From Pseudomonadota bacterium (lineage in GTDB: Bacteria > Pseudomonadota > Gammaproteobacteria > Xanthomonadales > Rhodanobacteraceae): a stretch of DNA of 38,211 nt. A program made the position numbers and the translations under genes. This document shows, piece by piece, positions 7,388-15,658 of this stretch. The stretch is taken from positions 1 to 38,211 of the forward strand of contig JAKAEJ010000015.1 of assembly GCA_021818335.1 (NCBI GenBank). The letters are read 5' to 3'. Every line of letters starts with the position of its first letter. Position 1 is the first letter of the stretch. The notes below the pieces were generated by a model. The model did not search any database. It saw only the letters and a list, made by a program, of their open reading frames with translations, and was not told where the DNA came from.

Positions 7388-10300
7388 TCATTGGATCGCC
7401 CCGGATCGTGGGCCAACCCGGGCCAGCGCGCTGAAGATCATTGGCGCAAGAAGCAGGGACATCAGCGTGGAGAGGACCAGGCCACCCATCACGGCCATCG
7501 CCAGCGGTCGCAGCAGGTCGGTGCCCCGGCCGACACCGATGGCCAGCGGCAGGAATCCCAGCACGTCGGCCAGCATGGTCATGAGGATCGGGCGAAGACG
7601 CTGGCGCGCCGCCAGCGCCACGGTCTTGACGGACGGTATTCCGCCTGAGATCTGGCGCGCACGCGCGAAGACCAGGATGGCATTGTTCACGGCGATGGCG
7701 AATACCAGCAGCATGCCGAGAAAGGCCGTGCTGTCGAGGTTGATATCGGCTAGCCACAAGGCAAGCAGCGCGCCGGGCGCGGTCAGGGCAATGGCCAGCA
7801 TGGCCGAAACGCCGGCCCTCTGGCTGGAGAACTGCAAACCCAGCAACACCAGCAGCGACCCCAGCGCCGCCGCAAGGATGGCCGCCATCTGGCGGAAGCT
7901 GCTCGCCTGCTGCCGGTAGTAACCCCCGATGACACTGCTGATGGATCCGGGCAGATGCAGCGATGCCGCCACGCCGCGCGCGCGCTCCGCCGCCTGCGCC
8001 AGGCCCTCGCCCGCACGCGGCTTCAGCCACATGTAGGCGTACGGGACCAGATTCTGGTGCGTGACATACGGCACCACACCCCGCACCTGTACGTGCGCCA
8101 GCGTGCCCAACGGCATCTGCATGCCGTCCGGCAAGTCGACCGGCAGCGCGGCGACCGCGCCGGGCGCGACATCCGGCTCCGGTTCGACCACGCGCAAAGG
8201 CAGGATCTGCTCGCCCTTCAGCAACATGCCGGCCGTCCGACCCCACAACCGGGACTCCACCTGGTGGGCGAGTGCCGTCGCCGTCACGCCGTATTGCGCA
8301 GCCTGCGCCCGCGGCGACAGCGTGATTTCCGGTCCCGCCGAGGGCGACTTGAACACGACGCGGCTGAACGCCCCGCTATGCCGGAGCGCCTGCGCCAGCC
8401 GAGCACCCTCGACATGCAGCAAGGCCGGATCGGAGCCGAATAGATAGATTTCCAATGGCGCGTGCGCGCCCGACAGGTCGCCCAGGCGATTCACCATGAC
8501 TTGGGTCGGGTTCAGCATCAACAAGCTGGGCATCGCCGCTCGCATCGCATGCCGCAATTGCGCCATGACGACACGGGTACTGTCCCGGCGATTCCGCTTC
8601 AGCACGATCGCCAGCGCTCCCTTGTTGGGCGTTGAATAGGGGCCCGAGAAGCCTCGACCAACAAGCAACGACGCACGCAGGACGGATGGGTTGTCCAGCG
8701 CAATGCGCAACAATCGTCGACCAGCCCGAGTGGTCTCCGCGACGCTGCTGCCGACCTGCGTCCGATAGGGCATCGAGATCACGCCCTCGTCCCATCGTGG
8801 CAGGAACGCGGTAGGCAACGACCGTTGGACAGCCCAGCCCAGCATCCCCAGCAACATGACGACCGGCAGCGCCACCCAAGGCCGGCGCATGCCGACCACG
8901 ATCGCGCGGCCGAGTCGCCGATAGGCCCGCTGCTGGCGCCGGGAAACCGCTGGCGGGACCTTGCGCCCCGCCAGCCACAACGTCAGCACCGGCGTCACAA
9001 GAAGCGCCATCAATTGCGAAACGAGCAGCGCGATGACGATGGCAAGAGCCATCGAACGGAACAGCAGGCCCAGCGTGCCGGACAGGAAGATCAGGGGCAG
9101 GAACACCAGGACGGACGTCAGGGTGGCCAGGCTCATCATGGGCAGGATTTCACCGACGCGCGTGCGCGCCATCTCCCTGCGCTGCGTCACGTCGCCATCG
9201 AGATCATGCAAGCCACGCTCGATCACCACAATCGCGTGATCCACGAGCGCGCCGATGGCCGCGGCCAGGCCGCCCAGGGTCATGATGTTCAGGCCATAGC
9301 CCAGCGAATGCAGCACGAGGAACGTCGCCGCCAGCGACAGCGGCACCACGGTCAGCACCGCCAGCGCGCCGTCGACGCGGCCGAGGAACAGCAGGACAAC
9401 GAGGAGCGCGATGGCGCTGCCAAGCCCCAGTGCGATCCAGACATCGCGCAGGCTGCTGCGGATCAACGTGCTGAGGTCGTAGATACGAAGCAGATGGACA
9501 CCCGCGGGAAGATCCGTGCGCAATGACGCAATGCGTGCACGCAAAGCCCGTGACACGGCCACTTCGTTGGCACCGGCCTGGGCCTGGATATCCACGACCA
9601 GCGCGTGCTTCCACCCCGCTACCGCCGCGGCGCGCTGCAGCGGGGGTGGCGCGAGTCCAACCGTTCCGAGGTCACCAAGCGCAATGGACGCCCGCGTGCC
9701 ATCGATGGACGGCTTGCCCAGCGGCAATTGCATGCGTGCCAGCGCCGCGGCAGTCGTCGGCCTGGGTACGGTGGCGACCACGAATTGCTCGTTGTAGGCA
9801 CCCAGCACGCCGGAAAAGTAGGGACCTTGCCTTGCATCGATCGCACGGACCACCTGGGCCGCCGTCACGCCGTGCTCCGCCAGCCGTCGCGCACCCAGGG
9901 CGACGCGAACCTCGGGCCAGCCACGGCCCGTCCACTCGACGCGATACACGCCATCAATGCCCAGCAGGGCAGGACGCAGGTGGAACGCGAAGAACGGCAT
10001 CATGGCCGTACTGTCGACGCGATCGGAGACGAGTGCGTATTCGGCAAACGGATATACGTTTGGCGCCATGAGGTGCACCGTGAGCCTCGCCCCGGCGGGC
10101 AGCGCGATGTGCGCAAGGCGTGCCTGCAACAGGAGATAGGCCGTTTCCGGATCGATGCCCTGGTCAAAGTAGACGTGCAACTTGCTGAGCCCGTAACCGG
10201 TCTGTGATCGGACCAGTCGCACGCCGGGCTCGCCCTTGGCCGCCTGCTCGAGCGGCCGCGTGACTTCATCCTCCATCGCGCGCACCGGCAGATTGCCGGC

Positions 10301-10453
10301 ATCGACGAGCACCACGACCTTGGGAAACCGGATGTCCGGGAAGATGCTCTCGGGCAGCGTGCGCATCGCATACCATCCCGCACCGAGAAGCAGCAGCGCC
10401 GACAGGATCACCGACCAGCGGTTGACCCAGAGGAATTGCAGGTAACGCGTCAT
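7388..10453 (-). CDS. RND efflux pump inner-membrane subunit
   Basis: The product has 1021 residues with the RND architecture: TM1 (SVILSALLLLGAGWY), a first periplasmic porter domain beginning LPESIFPDIRFPKV, a bundle of helices with the proton-relay helix, a second periplasmic domain (LPTAFLPRWDEGVI) and a final bundle with ILVFARARQISGG. It resembles the CusA/CzcA-MdtB superfamily without a clear subclass. In TM4 the usual GLLVDDAIVVIEN reads ALVDHAIVVIERG, so the second Asp of the proton-relay pair is His. No methionine triad typical of CusA was recognised, so metal export is not supported. The ATG at 10453 overlaps the adaptor stop (ATGA). No outer-membrane channel is encoded nearby; a shared TolC-like protein would be needed. 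Confidence 0.92.
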   Translation of the reverse strand: MTRYLQFLWVNRWSVILSALLLLGAGWYAMRTLPESIFPDIRFPKVVVLVDAGNLPVRAMEDEVTRPLEQAAKGEPGVRLVRSQTGYGLSKLHVYFDQGIDPETAYLLLQARLAHIALPAGARLTVHLMAPNVYPFAEYALVSDRVDSTAMMPFFAFHLRPALLGIDGVYRVEWTGRGWPEVRVALGARRLAEHGVTAAQVVRAIDARQGPYFSGVLGAYNEQFVVATVPRPTTAAALARMQLPLGKPSIDGTRASIALGDLGTVGLAPPPLQRAAAVAGWKHALVVDIQAQAGANEVAVSRALRARIASLRTDLPAGVHLLRIYDLSTLIRSSLRDVWIALGLGSAIALLVVLLFLGRVDGALAVLTVVPLSLAATFLVLHSLGYGLNIMTLGGLAAAIGALVDHAIVVIERGLHDLDGDVTQRREMARTRVGEILPMMSLATLTSVLVFLPLIFLSGTLGLLFRSMALAIVIALLVSQLMALLVTPVLTLWLAGRKVPPAVSRRQQRAYRRLGRAIVVGMRRPWVALPVVMLLGMLGWAVQRSLPTAFLPRWDEGVISMPYRTQVGSSVAETTRAGRRLLRIALDNPSVLRASLLVGRGFSGPYSTPNKGALAIVLKRNRRDSTRVVMAQLRHAMRAAMPSLLMLNPTQVMVNRLGDLSGAHAPLEIYLFGSDPALLHVEGARLAQALRHSGAFSRVVFKSPSAGPEITLSPRAQAAQYGVTATALAHQVESRLWGRTAGMLLKGEQILPLRVVEPEPDVAPGAVAALPVDLPDGMQMPLGTLAHVQVRGVVPYVTHQNLVPYAYMWLKPRAGEGLAQAAERARGVAASLHLPGSISSVIGGYYRQQASSFRQMAAILAAALGSLLVLLGLQFSSQRAGVSAMLAIALTAPGALLALWLADINLDSTAFLGMLLVFAIAVNNAILVFARARQISGGIPSVKTVALAARQRLRPILMTMLADVLGFLPLAIGVGRGTDLLRPLAMAVMGGLVLSTLMSLLLAPMIFSALARVGPRSGAIQ

Positions 10454-11469
10454 CGAGGCAGGACCGCGACACCATCGCGGAGTCGCCGGGCACCGGCGAC
10501 GACCACGCTGGCAACGCCTCCAAGCGGCCCGTCGACCCAACTCATCCCGGCACGCGCCGCCAGCACGCGCACCGCGACGGCCCGGGCCCGCCCGCCGCGC
10601 ACGACGAACAACTCGCTGCGCGATCCATCCCACACGACCGCCGCGTCAGGGACCCGCCACGCTGGCCGGCGCGGCAAGGCCAGATCCAGCCACACCCACT
10701 GTCCCGGCAGCAGACCGCTGGAGGCAGGCAGCGCGATGTAGAAGGGGACCATCCCGTCCGCGCGTGCGCTCCGACCGAGGGACCGCACTGTGGCCTCGCC
10801 CCCGAGGCCCCCGGCATGCCAGCGCACCCCGACCTGCTTCGTCATGCGGCGCATTTGCCGCGGCGTGAGCCAACCACGCGCCCACGGCTGACCTCGCCCC
10901 TGCAGCGTGGCGACGGGCGTTCCCCGATAGACAACCGTGCCGGCTGCGACCCGGTAGCTCAGGATGCCAGCGAAGGGCGCGCGCAGCACCGACTGGGCTT
11001 GCTGCCGTTCGGCTGCGGCCAGGACCGCTTCCGTCTGTTGCACCTTCACCCTCGCCTGATCGAGGCTTTGCCGCGCCACGAGTCCGCGGGCCGCCAATTG
11101 TCGCTGCCGTTCCAGTTCAAGTCGTGCGAGTTGCACGCTGGCACGGGCGGCTCGGACTCCGGCCGCGACGCCCGGTACCCTGACCCGGGCGACAACGGCG
11201 CCAGCGGGTATCGCGCCCGGCGACAGGAACGGTCCCTGCACGCGTCCAGTCAGCGGCGCCTCCAGAACCGTGTCGTCAGCGCTCTCAACCCGTCCGAGAA
11301 CCCGAATGTGCTGGTGCCATGGCGCCGCCGCGACCTTCCTGATCCCGACACGCAACGGCGCCCCTGCCTGCACGTTGAACATCCCCGCCATCAGGCCCAA
11401 GACCAGCAGAATGCCCAGGCGCAGCCATGGGCCTGTAGCTCGCAACTCGCGCTCCGGAGGATGGACCAT
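10450..11469 (-). CDS. RND periplasmic adaptor (HlyD/membrane fusion protein)
   Basis: The product has 339 residues with one N-terminal membrane anchor (about 18-36, WLRLGILLVLGLMAGMF). Then come a lipoyl/barrel half (VLGRVESADDTVLEAPLTGR), an alpha-helical hairpin with VQLARLELERQRQLAARG, a second lipoyl half (SVLRAPFAGILSYRVAAGTV) and a C-terminal membrane-proximal domain (GVAVLPR end). It bridges the RND pump and an outer-membrane channel. The ATG at 11469 is chosen over a start 11 codons upstream because it directly precedes the anchor. It is first in a two-gene operon with the pump and divergent from the PAP2 gene. A possible activator site lies over its promoter (11508-11540). Confidence 0.88.
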   Translation of the reverse strand: MVHPPERELRATGPWLRLGILLVLGLMAGMFNVQAGAPLRVGIRKVAAAPWHQHIRVLGRVESADDTVLEAPLTGRVQGPFLSPGAIPAGAVVARVRVPGVAAGVRAARASVQLARLELERQRQLAARGLVARQSLDQARVKVQQTEAVLAAAERQQAQSVLRAPFAGILSYRVAAGTVVYRGTPVATLQGRGQPWARGWLTPRQMRRMTKQVGVRWHAGGLGGEATVRSLGRSARADGMVPFYIALPASSGLLPGQWVWLDLALPRRPAWRVPDAAVVWDGSRSELFVVRGGRARAVAVRVLAARAGMSWVDGPLGGVASVVVAGARRLRDGVAVLPR

Positions 11470-11507
11470 GGAACCTATTGAACCCGATCGGTAACATCGC
11501 AACCAGC

Positions 11508-11540
11508 ATCATAACCAGTCGCTTAGATTACGGGACCGTA
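11508..11540 (-). promoter_or_regulatory. Candidate regulated promoter of the adaptor-pump operon
   Basis: Read leftward, a good -10 (TATGAT, 11513-11508) has no matching -35. In its place lies a perfect inverted repeat TACGG-TC-CCGTA (11540-11529). The repeat centre is 24 bases from the -10 centre, exactly over the -35 position. This layout is typical of promoters that depend on an activator or are blocked by a repressor. Which regulator acts is unknown, and none is encoded beside it. Confidence 0.4.
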
Positions 11541-11678
11541 TCCATGGACCGCGCGATTGACGCGAATCGACGGAAAATTACGGATCATTGATCAAGCTGC
11601 ATGCGCGCGTGCAATCCCGCATGTCGGTCGCCCATGCCCGGCGTGCCAGCATGTGCGCATCCGCCCCGGAGAACCCCC

Positions 11679-12299
11679 ATGCGACGCATCCTGCCTGTGT
11701 TTGCCCTCGTGCTGGCCGTGCTGGCCGGCGCGCCCGCCGCCCATGCGGGCGGTGGCCCGCTCGGTATCGACCATCGACTCGGCTACGACAATGCCGGCAT
11801 CTGGAAGCGCAGCTATCAGGTCGACCTGGGCTATTGCGAAGCACTGTGCACGCTGGCAGCCGCCAGTCTGGAAGGCGGACGGACGCGATTTGGACGCACG
11901 CTGTGGCAGTCCGTGGATGCCATGGCGTTTTCATCACTCGCATCGCTGGGCCTCAAGTACACGTTCGGTCGCCAGCGGCCCAGCTACAGCGCCAACCCGA
12001 ACCTGTGGTTCAGCGGGGGACAAAGCTTCCCGAGTGGTGAGGTCACCGAGGCATCCAGCTTCGTGACGCCCTTCATCGCCGAATACCAGCACGACCATCC
12101 CTGGGTCTGGGCGCTGGCGCTGATCCCCGCCTATGACGCCGAGGCGCGCATGAAGACCTGGGGACATTGGCAGACGGACGTGCTGGCCGGCGCCGCGCTC
12201 GGCACGGCCTTCGGCATTTGGGCACACGATCGCAAGAGTCCCCTCCTGCTCTCGTGGCTGCCGGGCGGCTTCATGGTCGGCTACGCACACCGCTTCTGA
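11679..12299 (+). CDS. Secreted PAP2-like phosphatase-fold protein
   Basis: The product has 206 residues with a clear signal peptide (MRRILPVFALVLAVLAGAPA then AHA, cleavage near residue 23), so it is periplasmic. Of the three PAP2 signatures, KX6RP is intact (KYTFGRQRP) and the third is nearly so (RMKTWGHWQTD, R-x5-H-x3-D). The middle PSGH reads FPSGEV, with Glu in place of the proton-donating His. Such PSGE members exist as a subgroup in proteobacteria (from memory), so activity may be altered and not necessarily lost. The start ATG at 11679 follows a GGAGAA ribosome-binding site. Likely substrates for the family are lipid phosphates, such as undecaprenyl pyrophosphate or phosphatidate; this is not shown here. 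Confidence 0.85.
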   Translation: MRRILPVFALVLAVLAGAPAAHAGGGPLGIDHRLGYDNAGIWKRSYQVDLGYCEALCTLAAASLEGGRTRFGRTLWQSVDAMAFSSLASLGLKYTFGRQRPSYSANPNLWFSGGQSFPSGEVTEASSFVTPFIAEYQHDHPWVWALALIPAYDAEARMKTWGHWQTDVLAGAALGTAFGIWAHDRKSPLLLSWLPGGFMVGYAHRF

Positions 12300-12309
12300 T
12301 TCGACTTGG

Positions 12310-13617
12310 TCAACGGCGGCCACGCTGCTCGCGGCGGTCCTTGCGTGCATCCCGCCATTGCATCCAGGCGTAGCCAGCCTGCGCTGCAAACAATCCCCAC
12401 GGCCGGTGCGCGGGGGTCAGCCCCCAACGCCGGAACTCCTGCCAGGCTTCATCGCCTGCGCCGATCGCCGCGGCGAGCAACTCGCCCGCCACGGTGGTTG
12501 GCGCGAGCCCATGCCCGCCGAAGGCCTGCGCCCACCAAAGGCCCTTGCCGTCGCCGCCGACCTGGGGCATCTGGTGGCGCGCGTAGCTCATGAGTCCCGA
12601 CCAACCGTAATCGATGCGGACCCCGCGCAATTGCGGGAAGACCTTCAGCATGTCCTGGTAAAGCAGCCGGCGGATGCTTTCCGCGTCGCGCTGGCGCACG
12701 TCGATGCGCCCCCCCCAGAGCAGGCGAGTATCCGGGAGCGGCCGGTAGTAATCGAACGCAAATCGCGTGTCATAGACCGCTGCCGCGGTGGTCAGGCAGC
12801 CATGAAGGCGCGTCCCAAGCGGCTCGGTGACCATCACGTAGGTCGCAATGGGCAGCACGGCCCGATCGACCCGTCGCTCCAGGCCGCTGAGATAGCCCCC
12901 GCACGCAAGCACGACCTGCCGAGCGTCAATCCGGCCGCCTCCGGTATGCACGCGAAAACCGCCCGCGTGCGAACGCTCGAGCTTCAGCACGCGCGCAGTC
13001 TCGCGCACCTCGACCCCCAACTTGGCGGCCGCTTCGGCGAGGCCACGCGCATAGGCCAATGGGTCCAGATGCATGGCATTCGGCTCGTACAGGGCCCCGT
13101 GGTAGCGGGTGCTGTGCACCCACTCCCGGAGGGTTTCCTGCTCGATCGACTGCACTTCGCACCCCAACTGTTGCAGCAGCGCCTGGCGATGCTGCAACAC
13201 ACGCGGATCCTGGAACCAGTTGGCCCACAGCACGCCGGCATCGGCGAGATCGCAAGCGATGCCATGGCGTTGCACGCGCCGCCGCACGAGATCGACCCCA
13301 TGCAGCGTCGCCTGGTACAGGGCACGCGCCCGGCCCGAACCCAGCTGCCTGACCAACGCCTGCTCGCCCAACGAGTAGCCACCGAAGACAAAACCGCCAT
13401 TGCGTCCGGAGGCACCAAAGCCCACGCGCTCCGCCTCCAGCAGAATGACGCCGCGCGTTCCGCGCTCGGCAAGTCCGAGCGCGGTGTTGAGCCCAGCGTA
13501 GCCGCCACCGATGATGACGACCTCGGCGTCGCCCTGCCCGGTCCATGCGGGATAGGCCGGCACCGCCGGGGCGCGCGCCTCGTAGTAACTGGCGGTGGCC
13601 AGTGGCACAGGCTTCAA
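12310..13617 (-). CDS. FAD-dependent oxidoreductase (DAO family, PuuB-like)
   Basis: The product has 435 residues. It opens KPVPLATASYYEARAP and then has the Rossmann dinucleotide motif VVIIGGGYAGLNTALGLAER and the GFGASGRNGGFV block of the DAO superfamily, with a C-terminal GLWWAQAFGGHGLAPTTVAG. It is closest in pattern to PuuB/OrdL-type enzymes that oxidise gamma-glutamylputrescine or other amines. The substrate is not determined. The start is TTG at 13617, five bases after a GGGGAGG ribosome-binding site. It overlaps the stop of the PLP gene (TTGA), so it is the last gene of the long polysaccharide operon. It ends ten bases from the PAP2 stop, which is convergent. Confidence 0.88.
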   Translation of the reverse strand: MKPVPLATASYYEARAPAVPAYPAWTGQGDAEVVIIGGGYAGLNTALGLAERGTRGVILLEAERVGFGASGRNGGFVFGGYSLGEQALVRQLGSGRARALYQATLHGVDLVRRRVQRHGIACDLADAGVLWANWFQDPRVLQHRQALLQQLGCEVQSIEQETLREWVHSTRYHGALYEPNAMHLDPLAYARGLAEAAAKLGVEVRETARVLKLERSHAGGFRVHTGGGRIDARQVVLACGGYLSGLERRVDRAVLPIATYVMVTEPLGTRLHGCLTTAAAVYDTRFAFDYYRPLPDTRLLWGGRIDVRQRDAESIRRLLYQDMLKVFPQLRGVRIDYGWSGLMSYARHQMPQVGGDGKGLWWAQAFGGHGLAPTTVAGELLAAAIGAGDEAWQEFRRWGLTPAHRPWGLFAAQAGYAWMQWRDARKDRREQRGRR

Positions 13618-14795
13618 CTTGCCTCCCCGCAAGCATGGAGGGCTTGCTCGAGATCGGCGATGAGGACATCCGGCTCCTCCAGGCCAATCGACAACCGGAT
13701 CAGCTCTGGCGGTGCGCGACCCTGCACCGGAACCAGCGGCGCATCGTGCGGGAGGAACGCGGCCAACGGGCACACGAGCGACTCGTACCCGCCCCACGAA
13801 ACCGCCAACAGGAATCGCTGCAGGGCGTTGCAGAAGCGCTCGATCATGCGGATGTCCGCGTCCCGGATCGCGAACGAGATCAAGCCCGAGGGCGCCCGCA
13901 ACTGACGCTGCGTGAGTCCCTTCTGCGGATGACCCGGGAGGTGTGGGTACCAGACCGTCCCGACGCGAGGATGTGTGGCCAGGAACGCTGCCACCCTGGG
14001 CGTTGTCTCGGCGATCCGCTGCATACGCAGCTTGAAAGTACGCAGTCCTCGGAGGATCAATGCGGCGTCGTGTGGTGAGGGAACGGCGCCGAGGGTCATG
14101 AACGGCCCCTGGAACACGGACTCCAGCAGCACGCGCGGCCCACAAAGCGCTCCTGCCACGACGTCGCTATGGCCATTGAGGTATTTCGTGGCGGAGTGGA
14201 CAACCAGATCGATCCCCATCGCGAGCGGCGACTGGTTGAGAGGACTGGCGTGACTGTTGTCGCAAAGCGTCAGGATGCCGCGCGGCCGCGCGATCGCGGC
14301 GATGGCGGCCAGATCCTGCTGTTCGAAGGTGAGCGAATTGGGGGATTCCAGGACGATGAGCCTCGTCTGCGGCTGCAGCGCGGCGGCGACTTCTTCAATG
14401 GCGCTTGCCTCGACGAACGAATGCGCCACGCCAAACCGCGCCAGCAGGTCGCGTAGCAGTGCGCGCGTCCAGCTGTACGGCTTCTGCACGCACACCACGT
14501 GGTCGCCGGCGCGGGTAAGGGCCGTGACGGCCGCGGCAATGGCCGCCGCACCCGATGCGAATACCAGGCACTCCTCGGCGCCTTCGAGAGCCGCCAGCTT
14601 GCGCCGCAGGATCTGTACCGTCGGGTTGGTCCCGCGCGTGTAAAACGCGGCATCCATCTCGTGTGCCGCCGCGGCCCGCATCGCCGCCACGTCCGGAAAC
14701 GTGAATATCGAACTCTGCATGATCGGCGGCGCCACGGCGCCGAAGTACTGCGCGCGATCCTCGCCCAAGTGGTTGATGATCCAGTCGAGATCCAT
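13614..14795 (-). CDS. PLP-dependent Cys/Met metabolism enzyme (MetC-like)
   Basis: The product has 393 residues and belongs to the cystathionine lyase/synthase family (fold type I). Visible marks are YTRGTNPT near residue 53, ALEGAEECLVFASGAAAIAA, the PLP lysine in HSATKYLNGHSDVVAGAL, and a C-terminal VSWGGYESLVCP, the SWGG.ESL pattern of MetC-type cystathionine beta-lyases. The reaction would be beta- or gamma-elimination of a sulfur amino acid; the exact substrate cannot be read. The ATG at 14795 overlaps the galU stop (TGATG), and its own stop overlaps the oxidoreductase start. Its place behind galU is unexpected for methionine metabolism. Confidence 0.87.
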   Translation of the reverse strand: MDLDWIINHLGEDRAQYFGAVAPPIMQSSIFTFPDVAAMRAAAAHEMDAAFYTRGTNPTVQILRRKLAALEGAEECLVFASGAAAIAAAVTALTRAGDHVVCVQKPYSWTRALLRDLLARFGVAHSFVEASAIEEVAAALQPQTRLIVLESPNSLTFEQQDLAAIAAIARPRGILTLCDNSHASPLNQSPLAMGIDLVVHSATKYLNGHSDVVAGALCGPRVLLESVFQGPFMTLGAVPSPHDAALILRGLRTFKLRMQRIAETTPRVAAFLATHPRVGTVWYPHLPGHPQKGLTQRQLRAPSGLISFAIRDADIRMIERFCNALQRFLLAVSWGGYESLVCPLAAFLPHDAPLVPVQGRAPPELIRLSIGLEEPDVLIADLEQALHACGEAS

Positions 14796-15658
14796 CACTC
14801 AACCGCCGCACGCACCAGCGGCGCCAGCTCTGGATCATCCAGCGCCAATGCCATCGTCGCGCGTACCAGCCCCGCTTTGGTCCCGCAGTCGAAGCGGGTG
14901 CCTTCAAACCGATACGCCAGGACTTCGCGTTCGTGCAGCAACGCCTCGATGGCATCGGTGAGCTGGATTTCACCACCGCTTCCCGGCTTGGTTGCCTGAA
15001 GCAGGTCGAATATGCGCCCAGGCAAGACGTATCGGCCCACGATCGCCAGATTGGAAGGGGCTTCTTCCGATCTCGGCTTTTCCACCACATAGCGCAGCCG
15101 CGCAGCCCGTTCACTGATCGGATCAGCATCGACGATGCCGTACTTCTGAGTCTGCGAAGGGGGAACTTCCTCCACCGCGACCACACCGGATCCGCGGGCA
15201 GCCGCGAGGTCCGCCATCTGCTTCAGTGCGCCCGCTCGCGGCGCTCGAATCAGGTCGTCCGGCAAGATCACGCCGAACGGCTCGTCACCAACGACTGGTG
15301 CGGCGCACATCACGGCGTGCCCGAGACCGCGTGGTTCGGGCTGCGTGACGAAAACGCAGCGGACATGCGCCGGAAGCACGCTGCGCACGATCGCCAGCAA
15401 GTCGCTCTTGCCGGCCTCGGCAAGCTTCTGTTCCAGTTCGTACGCCGTGTCGAAATAGTCCGCGATAGCGTGCTTGTAGCGATTGGTGACGAACACGAGG
15501 GTATCGGCGCCGGCCTCGACCGCTTCGTCGACTGCATACTGGATTAATGGTCGATCCAAAACCGGCAGCATCTCCTTGGCAACGACCTTGGTTGCCGGCA
15601 GGAATCGCGTGCCGAGGCCCGCCACGGGGAACACCACCTTGTGCAAATGTCGGCTCAC
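14795..15658 (-). CDS. galU: UTP-glucose-1-phosphate uridylyltransferase
   Basis: GalU makes UDP-glucose for LPS, exopolysaccharide and glycogen-type pathways. The product of 287 residues shows KVVFPVAGLGTRFLPATKVV at the N-terminus with the sugar-nucleotide G-x-GTR-PATK signature, KEMLPVLDRPLIQYAVDEAV, the QPEPRGLGHAVMCA site and the VEKP block, all typical. Length is normal. The start is GTG at 15658 inside GCGTGA, overlapping the stop of the dehydratase gene by four bases. The stop overlaps the next gene. It is the fourth gene of the lapB-GT4-dehydratase-galU string, as in related Xanthomonadales. Confidence 0.96.
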   Translation of the reverse strand: MSRHLHKVVFPVAGLGTRFLPATKVVAKEMLPVLDRPLIQYAVDEAVEAGADTLVFVTNRYKHAIADYFDTAYELEQKLAEAGKSDLLAIVRSVLPAHVRCVFVTQPEPRGLGHAVMCAAPVVGDEPFGVILPDDLIRAPRAGALKQMADLAAARGSGVVAVEEVPPSQTQKYGIVDADPISERAARLRYVVEKPRSEEAPSNLAIVGRYVLPGRIFDLLQATKPGSGGEIQLTDAIEALLHEREVLAYRFEGTRFDCGTKAGLVRATMALALDDPELAPLVRAAVE

